Assembly (NCBI RefSeq): GCF_000025605.1
Contig: NC_013894.1
Span: 171,529 to 235,528 of the forward strand
Origin: Thermocrinis albus DSM 14484
GTDB taxonomy: Bacteria; Aquificota; Aquificia; Aquificales; Aquificaceae
Reading direction: 5' to 3'
DNA: 64,000 bases
The notes under the pieces were generated by a model. The model saw nothing but the letters and a program-made list of their open reading frames with translations, ran no database searches and was not told the origin of the DNA. The position numbers and the translations under genes were made by a program. Shown piece by piece: positions 45,080 to 53,211 of this stretch (positions within the stretch are counted from its first letter, which is position 1; the number at the start of each line of letters is the position of its first letter).

Positions 45080-47162
45080 TCTGCACCCTCCTCAATCTCT
45101 CTTTTATAACGGCCAGCTCTCTTTCATCCTCCACCAGTCCTTTGGGACATGCGTTACCCACAATTAACCTTATCCATCCTTTTTCGAGAGGTACCTGACT
45201 CCATTCTCTTCCCTCGCCATAACCTACATCTACGTCTATGAAGGTTCTCTGACAATGGATGGGACACCACCTGCAGACGGTACGTGAGTCAGTGGTGGCC
45301 CTGTAGTTGAGTTTCTCTAGAAGGGGGAAGCCACGAAAGTTGCTTTTGTTACCTCTACGGTAATACTCCAGTGCCAGAAGGGCTACACCCAGCGCACCCG
45401 CCTCTCCAGGGAAGGGATGCAGGTACACCTCAGCGTCTGGGACACGGGACGTTATAAAATCCACCTGCGCCTTCACCACCGCCAGATTACGGTGAGTGCC
45501 ACCCTGAAGTATAAACTTTCTGCCCACCTGAGCCAGATTGTTGATGTTTCCCGCATACACCCAAACGTTGAGGGGTAGAACGGCACACAGACCCGCCAGT
45601 ATTTCCTCCGCTTTCCAGCCTTTTCTCTGTTGGTTTACTATGTCGCTCTGAAGGAAAACTCCACATCCCATACTGAAGGATGGTACAGCCTTCGCAGAAA
45701 AAGCCCTATCTGCTACCTCTTCCAGAGGTATCTGGAACCTTTCGGCCACACCCTGCAGGAAAGCCCCGTTTCCTGAAGAACACTGGGAGTTTAACCTGAA
45801 GTCTACAACGGAGCCGTTACGCAGTATCAGGATCTTAACATCCACACCACCCACATCGCATATACAATCAGCATCGGGGAAAAAGTGCAGCCCTGCGGTA
45901 GCATGCGCCACAGTCTCAACCACCGTTACATCAGCACCCAGCACACTTCCCATCAGGTCCTTGCCGTATCCTGTGACACCTAATGCCAGCACTTGAACAT
46001 CGCCCATAAAGGCACGTATCTGACCGAAGATGGAGCGAGCATCCTCTATGGGGTTACCCTTGCTAAGGGTGTAGCAGGTGTAAACTACCTGACCCTCTTC
46101 AGAAAGGCACACAGCCTTAGCACTGGTGGAACCAAAGTCACATCCCACCACTATCTTGTCAACCTTTTTAGGTGTAACACGAGAGAAGCTGCTGCTGTAC
46201 TTCTTAAGAAAACTCTCTAACTCCTTGGGAGACCTCACGAGCCCACCTTTACCTTCCTTCAACTTCTGCTGGTACTGACCTTCCTCCACCCACCAACGGA
46301 GTTTTTCTGTACCCTGATAAACACCTCCTTCCTCTTCCATGGCGGTCAGAACACATCCAAGGGAGGCGTAATACAGAGAGTTTTCGGGAACTACCACCAG
46401 CTCTTCCATCTCCTGATCGCTGAAGTCTCCTACACCTCTCTCTTTCCAAAGTCTCTGTAAATGTACCATCCAAGCCTCCCTCAGGCCTCTGAAGAAGAGA
46501 TTAGGGCCCCCCAACAGCAACACCTTAGGATAAGGTGTGTTACCTTTTGTAAGCTGCGTAAGGTTTTGGTAAACTACAGCGTCAAAGAGGGAAGCCATAA
46601 CTTCTTCTACCGGCACACCCGCCTTTATGAGGGTGTTCACATCTGCCTCTGCAAAGATACCACACTTGGAACTCACCCTGTGAATACTGTAACCTTTGTA
46701 TCCCATATACATAAGTTTCTCAGGGGGAATACCCAGTTTTCTCGCCGTTTTCTCTATAAAGGTACCTGTCCCTCCTGCGCAGGCGTTCTGCATAACCACC
46801 TGTTTCGTCCTTCTTCCGTCTATTTCCCTTATGAAAACCGCCTTCATATCCTCACCACCTATCTCGCTGACGAACCTAACATCAGGATGGAGCTTCTCCA
46901 CCGCTGTAGAAACCGCCACAACTTCCTGCAGAAACCTGCCCCCCACCAAGGTGTGTATGAAACTCGCCCCAGAGCCTGTAAAATAGACCCTGTCCTTACC
47001 AGGACTGAGATGGTATTTCTCTTCCAACCTAATTAAGAACTCCAAAACCTTCTCTGCAGTGTGAGTGTTATGGCGTTCGTAAGCTTTATCCAAGATGTTA
47101 CCGTTGTCGTCCACGAGGACATACTTACATGTGGTACTTCCCACATCTATACCCACTATCAT
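45003..47162 (-). CDS. Tandem BadF/BadG-type acyl-CoA dehydratase activase (ASKHA ATPase)
   Basis: Predicted ATP-driven electron injector. Two ASKHA ATPase domains are fused: the first (residues 1-280) begins IVGIDVGSTTCKYVL with cluster ligands C128 in QNACAGGTGTF and C167 in SSKCGIFAE; the second (residues 335-590) begins VVGCDFGSTSAKAVC, with C461 in NSQCSSGNGAF and C500 in FSMGCGVF. Thus the cluster-binding cysteines occur in both halves. The C-terminus (CRWCPIHCQRTF and CPKGL, residues ~635-680) is Cys-rich and may hold another metal centre. In fermenting bacteria such activators reduce 2-hydroxyacyl-CoA dehydratases, benzoyl-CoA reductase or double-cubane-cluster proteins. It overlaps the previous gene by ATGA and the next by frame-shifted overlap. 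Confidence 0.85.
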   Translation of the reverse strand: MIVGIDVGSTTCKYVLVDDNGNILDKAYERHNTHTAEKVLEFLIRLEEKYHLSPGKDRVYFTGSGASFIHTLVGGRFLQEVVAVSTAVEKLHPDVRFVSEIGGEDMKAVFIREIDGRRTKQVVMQNACAGGTGTFIEKTARKLGIPPEKLMYMGYKGYSIHRVSSKCGIFAEADVNTLIKAGVPVEEVMASLFDAVVYQNLTQLTKGNTPYPKVLLLGGPNLFFRGLREAWMVHLQRLWKERGVGDFSDQEMEELVVVPENSLYYASLGCVLTAMEEEGGVYQGTEKLRWWVEEGQYQQKLKEGKGGLVRSPKELESFLKKYSSSFSRVTPKKVDKIVVGCDFGSTSAKAVCLSEEGQVVYTCYTLSKGNPIEDARSIFGQIRAFMGDVQVLALGVTGYGKDLMGSVLGADVTVVETVAHATAGLHFFPDADCICDVGGVDVKILILRNGSVVDFRLNSQCSSGNGAFLQGVAERFQIPLEEVADRAFSAKAVPSFSMGCGVFLQSDIVNQQRKGWKAEEILAGLCAVLPLNVWVYAGNINNLAQVGRKFILQGGTHRNLAVVKAQVDFITSRVPDAEVYLHPFPGEAGALGVALLALEYYRRGNKSNFRGFPLLEKLNYRATTDSRTVCRWCPIHCQRTFIDVDVGYGEGREWSQVPLEKGWIRLIVGNACPKGLVEDERELAVIKERLRRVQNEFPNVAHFVKKEAFRYRKEKQGVG

Positions 47163-48670
47163 CTTCTACCCCTCATAAGTTGTGCCACGTGATACACGTA
47201 ATTGGCAGCTGTCCCAACAAAACCGTAACGAGGTACGTGATAGGTGGCTCTCCTTATATGAGGGTTATCCTCCTCAAATTCCCTGATCCTCTCCAAGGTA
47301 AGACCAGTCATCTCCAACACTTGGTAAAACTCCTCCTTAGCTCTTTTCTTAGCCTCCGTGAGCACCATCTGACAACGGGAGAGAGCGTGGACCTCTGCGT
47401 CACCTTTTACCTCTATGGGTGCATAGAGCAGGTGAGGATAATCAGCCAAAACCTTTGCCATGGCACCCACCGACATAGTGTTGGGCAAACATCCGTAAGG
47501 TGACAGTTCGCATATCATATGAGCCTGTTTGTGTTTTAGAGCGTACAGAGCCTTACCTATCAGCATGTGTCCTTCACCACCTGTGAGGCGGTAATGAAAG
47601 TAAGGTTCCGCCAAACGGCGCAGCTCTCTCTGGGAAGGCAGAGGGTTTGGAATGTTTCCAAGAGCCTTTCGGAGTCTGTCGTAAGTTCTTCTATAAAGAT
47701 AGGCCACCAAAGTTGCCACCGTCTTCTTGAGGAAATAACCCTTCACGAAGGGTTTCGCATCCTCTAGCTTAAAGATCTCCATATGAATCAGATAATCCAT
47801 CCACACGGCTACAGGCGGAGGTATGACCTCAGCCCCCTCCCTCTCCAACCATCTTTTTATATTGTAGTTACCTTCACCTTCGTGGGTCTGAAGCCAGAAC
47901 TCTCCCGTTATCTTCACCTTTGGTTTGGGTTGGAGTCTGTCCACCTCCACCTCGTCCCAAAGCTTCTTAACCTCTTTCAAAGCCTTTGTAAAGTAATCGG
48001 TAAACAGATGCCACAGAAGATTTCCCCACTTTTTACCCCTCAAAGGTCTGTTTTTGAGGGCCTCGTAGAGGATTTGGATGCTCTCCTCCACCACCTTATC
48101 GGTCTTTCCCTGCTCCTTTTCGTAAGGTCTCGTGCTGTACTCCATATCGGTTATGAGATCTCCCAAGAACATACCCATGAAGAGTCCCAGCGTCAGGGGC
48201 GTGTTTATCTCCAGACCACCCCCTTCCACCGCCTGCTCCATACGCATAAGATCCAACAGGTACATTCTGAACTCTCTCAGATTAAGTCCCTCAAGGACCC
48301 TCTCGTAGGATTCATGATACTGCCCGAACCTGCAGGGCCCACAAGCACCTACAGTGACAAAAACGTAGTTCTCCTTCACCCCATCTTCCCCTTCTTCTTT
48401 CTTAAGAGTTTCCAGAGTTCTTGCCAAGTTACCCGCTGTAAAAGTGGTGGGGCAGCACGCACCTACATCTACAAATTCCTTACCTATATCCAAATCCTTC
48501 CTCTCTATCTGAGGTAACGGCTTAGCTCTATAGCCCATATTCTCAAGAGCTCCCTGCAGTAATCTCTCGTGCTTCCAGGTAAGACCTCCGTACAGAAGGG
48601 TAACCTTGGATCTCTCCTCCTTCCTGAAAGGCCTTGGTCTGTATGCCAGATAATCCTGCTGTCCTCTCAT
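47159..48670 (-). CDS. 2-hydroxyacyl-CoA dehydratase-like iron-sulfur component (split from giant activase)
   Basis: 503-residue cytosolic protein resembling the C-terminal module of giant activase/dehydratase proteins. The key elements are VGACCPTTFTAGNL (C72, C73), VGACGPCRFGQYHESYE (C110, C113), and CELSPYGCLPNT (about C391 and C398), which look like iron-sulfur ligands. It lies first in the operon, followed by the tandem activase and the DUF2229 protein, so the order is permuted relative to the fused homologues. The ATG at 48670 has the purine-rich GGGGGAGAG upstream and a promoter with an FNR/CRP-type palindrome at 48726-48739. The substrate is unknown; no CoA-transferase or other dehydratase subunit is nearby. 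Confidence 0.78.
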   Translation of the reverse strand: MRGQQDYLAYRPRPFRKEERSKVTLLYGGLTWKHERLLQGALENMGYRAKPLPQIERKDLDIGKEFVDVGACCPTTFTAGNLARTLETLKKEEGEDGVKENYVFVTVGACGPCRFGQYHESYERVLEGLNLREFRMYLLDLMRMEQAVEGGGLEINTPLTLGLFMGMFLGDLITDMEYSTRPYEKEQGKTDKVVEESIQILYEALKNRPLRGKKWGNLLWHLFTDYFTKALKEVKKLWDEVEVDRLQPKPKVKITGEFWLQTHEGEGNYNIKRWLEREGAEVIPPPVAVWMDYLIHMEIFKLEDAKPFVKGYFLKKTVATLVAYLYRRTYDRLRKALGNIPNPLPSQRELRRLAEPYFHYRLTGGEGHMLIGKALYALKHKQAHMICELSPYGCLPNTMSVGAMAKVLADYPHLLYAPIEVKGDAEVHALSRCQMVLTEAKKRAKEEFYQVLEMTGLTLERIREFEEDNPHIRRATYHVPRYGFVGTAANYVYHVAQLMRGRR

Positions 48671-48697
48671 GACTCTCCCCCTGACGTTTTTACCATA

Positions 48698-48739
48698 AAT
48701 TTACCGGGTGTTGGAGGGATGTAAGATGATTTTAATCAT
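48698..48739 (-). promoter_or_regulatory. Class II FNR/CRP-type promoter of the dehydratase/activase operon
   Basis: ATGAT-TTTA-ATCAT (48726-48739) matches the FNR/CRP-family half-site pattern TGAT-N4-ATCA. The -10 box TAAATT (48703-48698) predicts a start at about 48691, putting the palindrome centre at exactly -41.5, the class II activator position. There is no good -35 box, as expected for activator-dependent promoters. The palindrome overlaps the last codons of the small ORF after feoB. Confidence 0.6.
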
Positions 48740-48813
48740 TCACAGCAACGTCTCCTTTTAAAGAGGAAAACCAGAATCAGTAGGGCTGTCACAGAGATAA
48801 CAAGATACTCCAT
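48736..48813 (-). CDS. Tiny membrane protein after feoB, FeoB-associated Cys-rich type
   Basis: A 25-residue ORF starting inside the 3' end of feoB. It has one hydrophobic helix (residues 3-17), then a basic Arg-rich stop-transfer (FKRRR) and a terminal CCE. This is the layout of FeoB-associated Cys-rich membrane proteins, though shorter than usual (40-60 residues). It begins with ATG, has AGGA about 10 nt upstream, and overlaps feoB by 25 nt. It could be chance; the class assignment is inference. Confidence 0.4.
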   Translation of the reverse strand: MEYLVISVTALLILVFLFKRRRCCE

Positions 48814-50720
48814 AGCCTGTAGATTCCTACACCCGCCATCCAAGCAATCAAAAAGCTGTACGCCAGAAAGAGGAGGGCAAATCTACCTCCTGCTTCTCTT
48901 TTCAACACAGAAAAGGTTCCCAAACAGGACATATAGAGGAGCATAAACACCATAAAGGCCAAAGCCGTGGGAGGATCCATCACACGGGACACCGCTTGTC
49001 TCAGTGGAGAGTGTTCCTCCTTCACTTCAAAGACTTTGGGGACAGGACTCAGGAGGTTTCTCCCGGCCTCTTTAAAGGCGCTCAACAGTGCCACTCCTTG
49101 TTCCTCAAGAGCTTTCCATGGGTCTTCTAACTCTCTACTTTCTTCTTCCACCGCGTATATGGTGGCCATGGAACCTAACACCACCTCTCTTGCCATAAAA
49201 GCTGGGATGAGAGAGGTGGTTATCCTCCAGTCGTGTATTCCCATAGGTTCAAAGATGGGCAGCAGCACCTTTCCTATGTGAGCGGCCACACTGTCCTCCA
49301 CCTTACTGACTCCTACCGGTAAGTGTAAGAGGGACCACACCACCACCGCCACCGCCAAGATGAGGGTTCCAGCCCTGTAAAGGAAGTCTTTAACGTGTAC
49401 CCATGTGATGCGTAAAAGGAGCTTGAGGGTAGGAAGCCGGTAAGGTGGTAACTCCATAACAAAATGGGTCAAACTTCCCGTGTAAACCAGTTTCTTTAAG
49501 ACAAAACCCGTTACAATAGCTGTCATCACGCCCATCAGATAGAGACCTAGCATAACGAGGACGGGAGATGGAAAGAAGAGGGTTGCAAAAAAGGAGAAAA
49601 CCACCAAGCGTGCAGGACAACTCATGAAAGGTATCATGGCCAGTACCAACATCTTATCTCTTTTGGTATCAAGAGTACGAGTAGCTAAAACAGCAGGCAC
49701 GTTACATCCAAAACCCAGAAGAAGAGGTATCACACCTTTACCGTGAAGACCTATTCTGTGCATAAAACGATCGGTGAGAAAAGCTACCCTTGGTATGTAA
49801 CCGGAAAACTCAAGAAAGGACAGAAGAAAGAACAGAGATGCTATGAGGGGAACAAAGGTTAGTACAAAACCAACTCCACCCACCACAGCTTCCGATAGGA
49901 AACTTCCCCAAAAGCCATTCCCCACATACCTTTTCACCAACGGTCCCAGAAAGTTTTGGAAGAAACCGTCCAGCCAATCCATAAAGGGTGAAGAAACGTC
50001 AAAGGCCACCTTAAAGAGAAGAAACATAACAAAAACAAAGAACACGGGTCCCATTACAGGGTGTAACACTATCCTGTCAAGGGCTTCCGTGATGTCCTGT
50101 GATACGGTAGACCTTCTCTTCACCACTTCCGTGTAGAGGCCGTGGGCAAAACCCAACCTTCTGTCTCTCAGTTCCTGATCCTGGAGAGGAGTTCTCAGGT
50201 AAGGCAATGGGAAGGGGCGGAGGTCACTTTCTATAGCTCTCACTACAGCCTCCAGAAGATCCTTTACACCCTCACCTTTTCTACCGTTGGTCTTCACTAC
50301 AGGTAAGCCTAACAGCTCCTGCATTCTGGAAGTATCTATATCTATACCCAATCTCAGTGCCTCATCCCACATGTTGAGGGCTATCACCATCGGTTTCCCC
50401 AACTCCATGAGTTGTGCCGTTAAGAAGAGATCCCTTTCCATATTGGGTGCTTCTATGACGTTTATGATGAGATCCACTTTCTCCTCTTTCAGGAAATGGT
50501 AGGCTATCTGCTCGTCTTCCGAAACAGGTTCCAAAGTGTATATACCCGGTAGATCTACAAAGGTTATCTCATAATCACCGTAAAAGATCTTTCCCTCCCT
50601 TTTCTCTACCGTGACACCTGGCCAGTTACCCACCCGTAAGGTGGTCCCGGCGATATGGTTGAGAAGACTGGTCTTACCTACGTTAGGGTTGCCCACCAGG
50701 GCAACCAAAACTTTCTTCAT
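48789..50720 (-). CDS. feoB: Ferrous iron transporter FeoB
   Basis: GTP-dependent Fe2+ uptake across the inner membrane. The N-terminal G domain has GNPNVGKT (residues 10-17), DLPGIYTLEPVSEDE and NMWD, followed by the helical spacer and about eight to ten membrane helices with the Gate motifs (GFGCNVPAVLATRT and the SCPARLV segment). At 643 residues it is compact compared with E. coli (773). It is coupled to feoA by a 4-nt overlap. A tiny Cys-containing ORF at its end may be the third Feo component. Confidence 0.96.
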   Translation of the reverse strand: MKKVLVALVGNPNVGKTSLLNHIAGTTLRVGNWPGVTVEKREGKIFYGDYEITFVDLPGIYTLEPVSEDEQIAYHFLKEEKVDLIINVIEAPNMERDLFLTAQLMELGKPMVIALNMWDEALRLGIDIDTSRMQELLGLPVVKTNGRKGEGVKDLLEAVVRAIESDLRPFPLPYLRTPLQDQELRDRRLGFAHGLYTEVVKRRSTVSQDITEALDRIVLHPVMGPVFFVFVMFLLFKVAFDVSSPFMDWLDGFFQNFLGPLVKRYVGNGFWGSFLSEAVVGGVGFVLTFVPLIASLFFLLSFLEFSGYIPRVAFLTDRFMHRIGLHGKGVIPLLLGFGCNVPAVLATRTLDTKRDKMLVLAMIPFMSCPARLVVFSFFATLFFPSPVLVMLGLYLMGVMTAIVTGFVLKKLVYTGSLTHFVMELPPYRLPTLKLLLRITWVHVKDFLYRAGTLILAVAVVVWSLLHLPVGVSKVEDSVAAHIGKVLLPIFEPMGIHDWRITTSLIPAFMAREVVLGSMATIYAVEEESRELEDPWKALEEQGVALLSAFKEAGRNLLSPVPKVFEVKEEHSPLRQAVSRVMDPPTALAFMVFMLLYMSCLGTFSVLKREAGGRFALLFLAYSFLIAWMAGVGIYRLWSILLSL

Positions 50721-50929
50721 GCCACCCTTACTTTACTTGCCACATCTCTGCTGAGTACAAGACGTGAGTTACCTAAACGTAACAGTATGACACGACCCAC
50801 TCTCTGAAGTATGCGTACTTCCTTGCCCTTTCTCAAACCCATGGCCTCCAACTTTCTTATGACAGCATCCTCACCATCAAAACCCTCTACTCGCACGATG
50901 GCACCCACCGGGATATCCTCAAGACGCAT
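50717..50929 (-). CDS. feoA: FeoA, iron transport accessory protein
   Basis: A 70-residue SH3-like cytosolic partner of FeoB. The FeoA pattern is clear: LEDIPVGAIVRVEGFDG, LEAMGLRKGKEVRILQRVG and the closing LVLSRDVASKVRV. ATG 50929 has AGGAGG upstream and a good promoter (50950-50977). It overlaps feoB by 4 nt. Confidence 0.94.
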   Translation of the reverse strand: MRLEDIPVGAIVRVEGFDGEDAVIRKLEAMGLRKGKEVRILQRVGRVILLRLGNSRLVLSRDVASKVRVA

Positions 50930-50949
50930 CCTTGCCTCCTGTGGATATT

Positions 50950-50977
50950 AATATACAATCTCAAGATAATCTGTCAA
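50950..50977 (-). promoter_or_regulatory. feoAB promoter
   Basis: TTGACA (50977-50972), 16-nt spacer, TATATT (50955-50950), then a short leader with AGGAGG before feoA. It is the best -35 match in the window. A Fur-type site is expected from biology but I cannot see an unambiguous one. Confidence 0.68.
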
Positions 50978-51030
50978 GGGGTGACCTAAGTCATAATGGG
51001 AAGCTCTTTGGACTCATAAAATTTAAAGGC

Positions 51031-53211
51031 ATGTGGCGTGTGGTATTTACGGGAGAGAGGCCCCACTACGAGAACGTCGCCCTAGACAGGATAATGTTGG
51101 ATCTGAGAGGAGAGGGAAAGATACCCAACACTATAAGGTTCCTCAAGTTCAAGCCTGAATGTGTGCTGATAGGTTTTCATCAAGCTGTGGAGCAAGAGGT
51201 GAGATTGGAGTATGTGGAGAGAGAAGGTATACAGGTAGGAAGGAGGATAACGGGAGGAGGAGCCATTTACTTTGACGAAACCCAGATAGGGTGGGAGATC
51301 ATAGCAGACAGAGAAAGTGTGGGAGGCGGAAACTTTGAAGAGATAACAGCAAAGATATGCAGAGGTATAGCTAGAGGGCTCCGAAAGCTGGGTATACCCG
51401 CCCAGTTTAGGCCGCGTAACGACATAGAGGTGGATGGTAGGAAGATTTCCGGAACAGGTGGTGTCTTTGAAGGTAACGCCTTTCTTTATCAGGGAACCCT
51501 TCTCATGGACTTCAACGTGGAAAGGATGCTCAAATCTCTCCAGATACCTGTGGAGAAACTCACCTCTAAAGGAATAAAGGCCGCCGAGGACAGGGTAGAG
51601 TGGGTAAAAAGATACCTGGGATATCTGCCCTCTGACGAGAAGATTTTCTCCGCCTTGTTGGAGGGACTTAAGGAGGAACTGGGCATAGAGTATAACTGGG
51701 GACATCTCACGCCGGAAGAGGAAAGTCTTTTGGAGAAGAACAAGGAGTACTACAGGAGTGAAGACTGGGTTTTTCACATAAGGAGAGCTCCCCACCAGAT
51801 GCAGAGCCTTTACGGTATCTACAGGTGTCCCGGTGGTACCTTCCGTGTGTCGGTGCGCGTTGATCTAGAGAGAAACATCTTACAGCAGGTGAACATAAAC
51901 GGAGACTTTTTCGTAAATCCCAGAAGACTGGTCTACGATTTGGAAGCGTACCTCAAGCACACTCCCCTTCAGGATGTGAAGACTAAGGTGGAGGAGTTCT
52001 TCAGCCAACGTCAGTGGGAGGGTCTTAACCTGACGGTGAACGACTTTGTGGAAGCTATTCTGTTTCCCATCAGAAAGGCTGAGGGACTGCAGCTGGGAAT
52101 AGATAAAAAAAAACTTAACAACATAATAGCCAGCATAGGAGATGGCCTTATAGAGAACCTCCGTAAAGCAAAGGTGATGCTCCTCCCTTACTGTGCAAAA
52201 CCCCGCTGGTGTGATTACCGACATCTAGATGACTGCGGTGAGTGTGGAGGATGCACGGTAGGAGACGCTTATAGGTTAGCCTACCAGAAGGGTATGATAC
52301 CTATTACTATAACTTCCTTTGAACTGTTACGGGACACACTTCTATGGTGCGCCAGAAACGGATACACCTACATAGGTCACTGTTGTTACGAGTTTTTCGA
52401 AAAACGGTACGAGATATTCCAAAGGGCGGCACAGGAAGGAGCCAAGGGGGTTCTGTTGGATATTGTGGGTACCACTTGTTACAGTTTAGGAGTAGAGGAA
52501 GAGGAAAAAGCTTATCACGGTGAGTTCACTGTGGAGTTAGACCTCCTTAAAGAAGAGCTGTACAAAACGTTAAAGGTAAAGGAAGATGTGTGGGAGAAAC
52601 CCAAGAGACAGAGCAGAACCTTCGATTTTTCCCCATACTTCCGTGACTTTGTTCCTACCTATTACAAGAAACCTAAGGCTGTGCCATCACCTGAGGAAGA
52701 CAGAACGAGAACAGCTGTTCAAGAAGAGGTCTTTCTCGGCGAAGCTACCATAGAAGACAGAATAGTTAGCTCTTCTGAAGCCCTGGCTACCCTTGCCGAC
52801 TGGATAAAGAGAGCAGAGAGACCAACCCTTGTGGTTGGTCCCCTTTTGGTGTGGGATTGGGGAGAGGAAGAACTACGACAGAAGGCTGAGGCTCTGCGTA
52901 CACTGATAGAGAAGATACCCCACCTTAAGGTAAAGGTGCTGCCCGATTACAGACCCAAGTTGGGTAAGTACGACCCATCGGTGGAGATGGATCCGCCCAA
53001 CCCTCATCAATGCGTGCTTCACGACAGAAACGATCTTACACTGCTGGTGGGTGTTCACTGTTACCGTACCGACTTTGTTATAAGGCTACTGAGAAAACAC
53101 ACACCCACCCGTGTTGTTACCCTCTGTGGACTTTACGGACATCCAACCGCTCACCTCTCGGTGAGCTTCACTGACGCAGAAAAGCTGTATTATCTTTCTC
53201 GACTACTCTGA
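51031..53211 (+). CDS. Lipoate-protein ligase fused to DUF116 and a CODH-epsilon-like domain
   Basis: Three domains in 726 residues. Residues 1-240 form a lipoate ligase: MWRVVFTGERPHYENVALD, RRITGGGA at 71-78 and GRKISGTGG at 137-144. Residues 245-315 form a LplA-C-type accessory domain. Residues 380-500 form a DUF116 Cys-rich domain (C388, C394, C402, C405, C408, C451, C452, C483), probably binding iron-sulfur. Residues 595-726 resemble the epsilon/beta accessory subunit of CO dehydrogenase. The start at 51031 matches the ligase N-terminus; the frame is open to 50932. Its substrate may be a glycine-cleavage H protein or a lipoate-binding protein of the sulfur-oxidising sHdr system; this is inference. 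Its 3' end overlaps the convergent GT39 gene. Confidence 0.85.
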   Translation: MWRVVFTGERPHYENVALDRIMLDLRGEGKIPNTIRFLKFKPECVLIGFHQAVEQEVRLEYVEREGIQVGRRITGGGAIYFDETQIGWEIIADRESVGGGNFEEITAKICRGIARGLRKLGIPAQFRPRNDIEVDGRKISGTGGVFEGNAFLYQGTLLMDFNVERMLKSLQIPVEKLTSKGIKAAEDRVEWVKRYLGYLPSDEKIFSALLEGLKEELGIEYNWGHLTPEEESLLEKNKEYYRSEDWVFHIRRAPHQMQSLYGIYRCPGGTFRVSVRVDLERNILQQVNINGDFFVNPRRLVYDLEAYLKHTPLQDVKTKVEEFFSQRQWEGLNLTVNDFVEAILFPIRKAEGLQLGIDKKKLNNIIASIGDGLIENLRKAKVMLLPYCAKPRWCDYRHLDDCGECGGCTVGDAYRLAYQKGMIPITITSFELLRDTLLWCARNGYTYIGHCCYEFFEKRYEIFQRAAQEGAKGVLLDIVGTTCYSLGVEEEEKAYHGEFTVELDLLKEELYKTLKVKEDVWEKPKRQSRTFDFSPYFRDFVPTYYKKPKAVPSPEEDRTRTAVQEEVFLGEATIEDRIVSSSEALATLADWIKRAERPTLVVGPLLVWDWGEEELRQKAEALRTLIEKIPHLKVKVLPDYRPKLGKYDPSVEMDPPNPHQCVLHDRNDLTLLVGVHCYRTDFVIRLLRKHTPTRVVTLCGLYGHPTAHLSVSFTDAEKLYYLSRLL

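Noticed and set aside
48671-48788. Fur box between feoB and the activase operon
   Set aside because: The palindrome has the TGAT-N4-ATCA spacing of FNR/CRP sites and lies downstream of feoB, not at the feo promoter.
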